DNA from: an uncultured Bacteroidales bacterium
GTDB lineage: Bacteria; Bacteroidota; Bacteroidia; Bacteroidales; Paludibacteraceae
Reading direction: 5' to 3'
Length of the DNA: 6,515 nucleotides
NCBI GenBank assembly: GCA_946405045.1
Contig: CAMJFV010000112.1
Location: 1-6,515, forward strand
Part shown: one piece after another, positions 5,801 through 6,515 of the stretch
How the letters are laid out: every line of letters starts with the position of its first letter
Numbering within the stretch: position 1 is the first letter of the stretch
The notes under the pieces: model-generated
Told to the model about the DNA's origin: nothing
Database searches by the model: none
Seen by the model: only the letters and a program-made list of their open reading frames with translations
Program-made: the position numbers and the translations under genes

Positions 5801-6515
5801 AGTCCCTTTATACAAAGCCATCACAGCCAATGCGAAAAGGAATCCGAATGAGCTTGGCAACAATATCAGAAAGACACTCTTTCGGTCACGGAAAGAAAAG
5901 AAGATGATTGTGCATACAGCCAAGATTCCGACAATAAGCGTCAGACGCATATCCTTCTGGATGCAACGAGAATTGTAAACTCCCATCACTGGCCCACCAA
6001 AACAGTCGATCTTTGCCTCATTATGTTTTGCCAACACTTTCTCCACCGCCTCGGTAAGTTTCTGAGACAAGTTGACATCTCCAGCTGGGAAAGTTGGAGT
6101 TATTGTGATCATAGCGGTGGAATCAGTGGAAAGGTATACACCACCGTCGATTATGGAATATTTAGATGAGACCTGGGTGTTGGCAAGGCTTTTCAACGCA
6201 GGGCCAGCAAGTCCGAACGGATCTTTATAGATGTAGTCTGCGGCAAAATTACCAAACAATCCGTGCAACGCCCCATAGTTTGCGGCAATCTTTCTATCAA
6301 TGGCATCCGCAGAAAAGATAGAATCAAATGTCGAGTAGACGGAATTGTCGATAAAGATCGGAAGATTGTTATAGATTATATCAGATGTTGATTGTCCAGC
6401 ATCCGGATCCACAGTAAAGTCTACACTTTTTGCAAGATCAGGCACAAGAGCGTCGTTCAGCTCCTTTTCCAAAGTCAACGCACATTTATGGACAGAGGCG
6501 ATATCCCCGTCTTCC
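2873..6515 (-). CDS. Tri-domain fusion: MMPL/RND exporter, PlsC-like acyltransferase, SAM methyltransferase (5' end cut by window edge)
   Basis: An inner-membrane protein probably moving or acylating a lipid-like product. The frame is open to position 6515 (EDGDIASVHKCA precedes the first TTG at 6478), so the true start lies outside. Residues below count from that TTG. About 1-175: end of the first periplasmic domain. 176-316: helices equivalent to TM2-TM6. 343-360: TM7. 361-570: second periplasmic loop. 573-718: TM8-TM12, with GIGDDF and Asp641 in TM10. 731-789: two further hydrophobic segments leading into the acyltransferase. About 805-935: PlsC domain with HX4D (His815, Asp820) and FPEGERS (881-887). 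About 1000-1195: class I methyltransferase with D1029-LGCGYG, acidic Asp1054 and NDVLHYM (1094-1100). Transporters of this family alone are about 750-800 aa, so this is a genuine fusion without frameshift. The same architecture is, from memory, found in Bacteroidetes aryl polyene/flexirubin clusters; the product here is inferred. Confidence 0.93.
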   Translation of the reverse strand, partial: EDGDIASVHKCALTLEKELNDALVPDLAKSVDFTVDPDAGQSTSDIIYNNLPIFIDNSVYSTFDSIFSADAIDRKIAANYGALHGLFGNFAADYIYKDPFGLAGPALKSLANTQVSSKYSIIDGGVYLSTDSTAMITITPTFPAGDVNLSQKLTEAVEKVLAKHNEAKIDCFGGPVMGVYNSRCIQKDMRLTLIVGILAVCTIIFFSFRDRKSVFLILLPSSFGFLFALAVMALYKGTISLIAMGASSAIMGVVMSYAIHVVTHKEHCKDAPQLIKELSSPLTVGSFTTIGAFFSLTFTSSSLLIDFGLLASNMIIGAMIFCLIYLPHIMSYGETGEKRRLLRWIEKINAYKIENVSFLVVVILLLSGYGFYHYNDVEFDADMNHLCYYPDGTLDVEKRLQRSTCEDGEVSIYFVSAGETDDESLVAYHKMNHTLDSLLGTGDIVRHSHLDKLLVSGGEQQEKIEKWNSFWTAERKQTVTLQLKKSAEKYGFQPSAFDPFVKTINAEYKADRVESAFEKVPQSPLSKHIDSWFCSEDGMKMAISNVVMKAEAKQKVYDSFVGSRNVVILDKPHFVQGYMRSVQDDFNFVLGVSSLIVFLGLLLNYGRLETALLSFMPMALAWLIILGVMYFFGLSFNIVSVIISTFIFGIGDDFSIFITDGLVDEYSRGRHTLLSHKIAIFFSSVVSILGMGVLVFADHPSLLTVAYTSLIGMFATVLIAYVLQPLIFRLFVTRRTEKGLSPITINSLFWTILLIGSFGIAGILLSLIAMLSYCLPLKKIWRYNLLHYLICYFCRCLLWIATPRLTRKDADNTHEDFSKPAMIIANHQSVLDIVRVMAVTPKVVIMAKKTNWNSPVYGILLHLSGFFCSDDATEDYIPQLKSLVANGYSICVFPEGERSVDGKIAKFHPGAFFLASELGIDILPVVFAGHHYGIRKGDIIYVGRTNIAMKICERRACAPSDRAKRLFKEDAAEYEALIKSEYDALCREIDTPKNPYFRHLLEQNFILKGPVLEYYTKAKIRIEEDYKKYWRQIPNNAVVSDLGCGYGYLSFMLSHTMPEAEIHSYDYDEDKIEIAQHCYSVADNQTYSVADIVNSDFVESDVFILNDVLHYMKADERNSVLCKCLEKLKAGGKIIVRDADKSQKKTHKITKLTEWFSTSSIIHFNKVARKIDFFDAEEMKTFAEKHGLEIEITDNDETTSNKIFVLKRKNKTY

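Noticed and set aside
6476..6478. TTG as the start codon of the exporter fusion
   Set aside because: The same frame stays open for 12 more codons to the window edge, and the MMPL family needs a TM1 and more periplasmic domain before this point.

Overview
The window reads as one co-oriented stretch of a Bacteroidales chromosome (Prevotella/Bacteroides-like); everything I can support is on the minus strand. The assignment rests on gene content (a Bacteroidetes-type S41 C-terminal processing peptidase, a small lipoprotein, and a fused MMPL exporter/acyltransferase/methyltransferase), AT-rich intergenic DNA with 7-bp tandem repeats, and the absence of clear Shine-Dalgarno sites. No taxonomic search was possible, so the genus is not claimed.

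In transcription order (right to left): (1) 6515 to 2873, a very long ORF open at the right edge, encoding RND/MMPL exporter + PlsC-type acyltransferase + SAM methyltransferase in one polypeptide. This architecture is one I associate with Bacteroidetes aryl polyene/flexirubin-type pigment-lipid gene clusters. (2) 2845 to 2495, a 116-aa, extremely acidic protein of unknown function, only 27 bp downstream and probably co-transcribed. (3) 2494 to about 2134, a non-coding stretch holding a 3-copy ATTTAGA array, a 13-bp-stem hairpin that is a likely terminator, a 10-bp palindrome, a 4-copy TGATGGT-type array, and three closely spaced A-tracts. (4) 2078 to 1815, an alanine-rich 87-aa lipoprotein with its own candidate promoter and a strong intrinsic terminator. 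(5) 1657 to beyond position 1, a secreted S41 peptidase with PDZ domain and an intact Ser/Lys/Gln catalytic set, cut by the left edge.

The genes look like three or more transcription units of the cell envelope: export and modification of an acylated product at the inner membrane, a possible outer-membrane lipoprotein, and a periplasmic protease. A functional link between these units is not shown by the sequence. The points most worth a second look are the tri-domain fusion with atypical residues at two expected active sites (transmembrane helix 4 Asp and acyltransferase block II Arg), the 11-residue-repeat lipoprotein ending in Lys (Braun-lipoprotein-like in outline), and the composite of 7-bp arrays and palindromes at 2302-2490.
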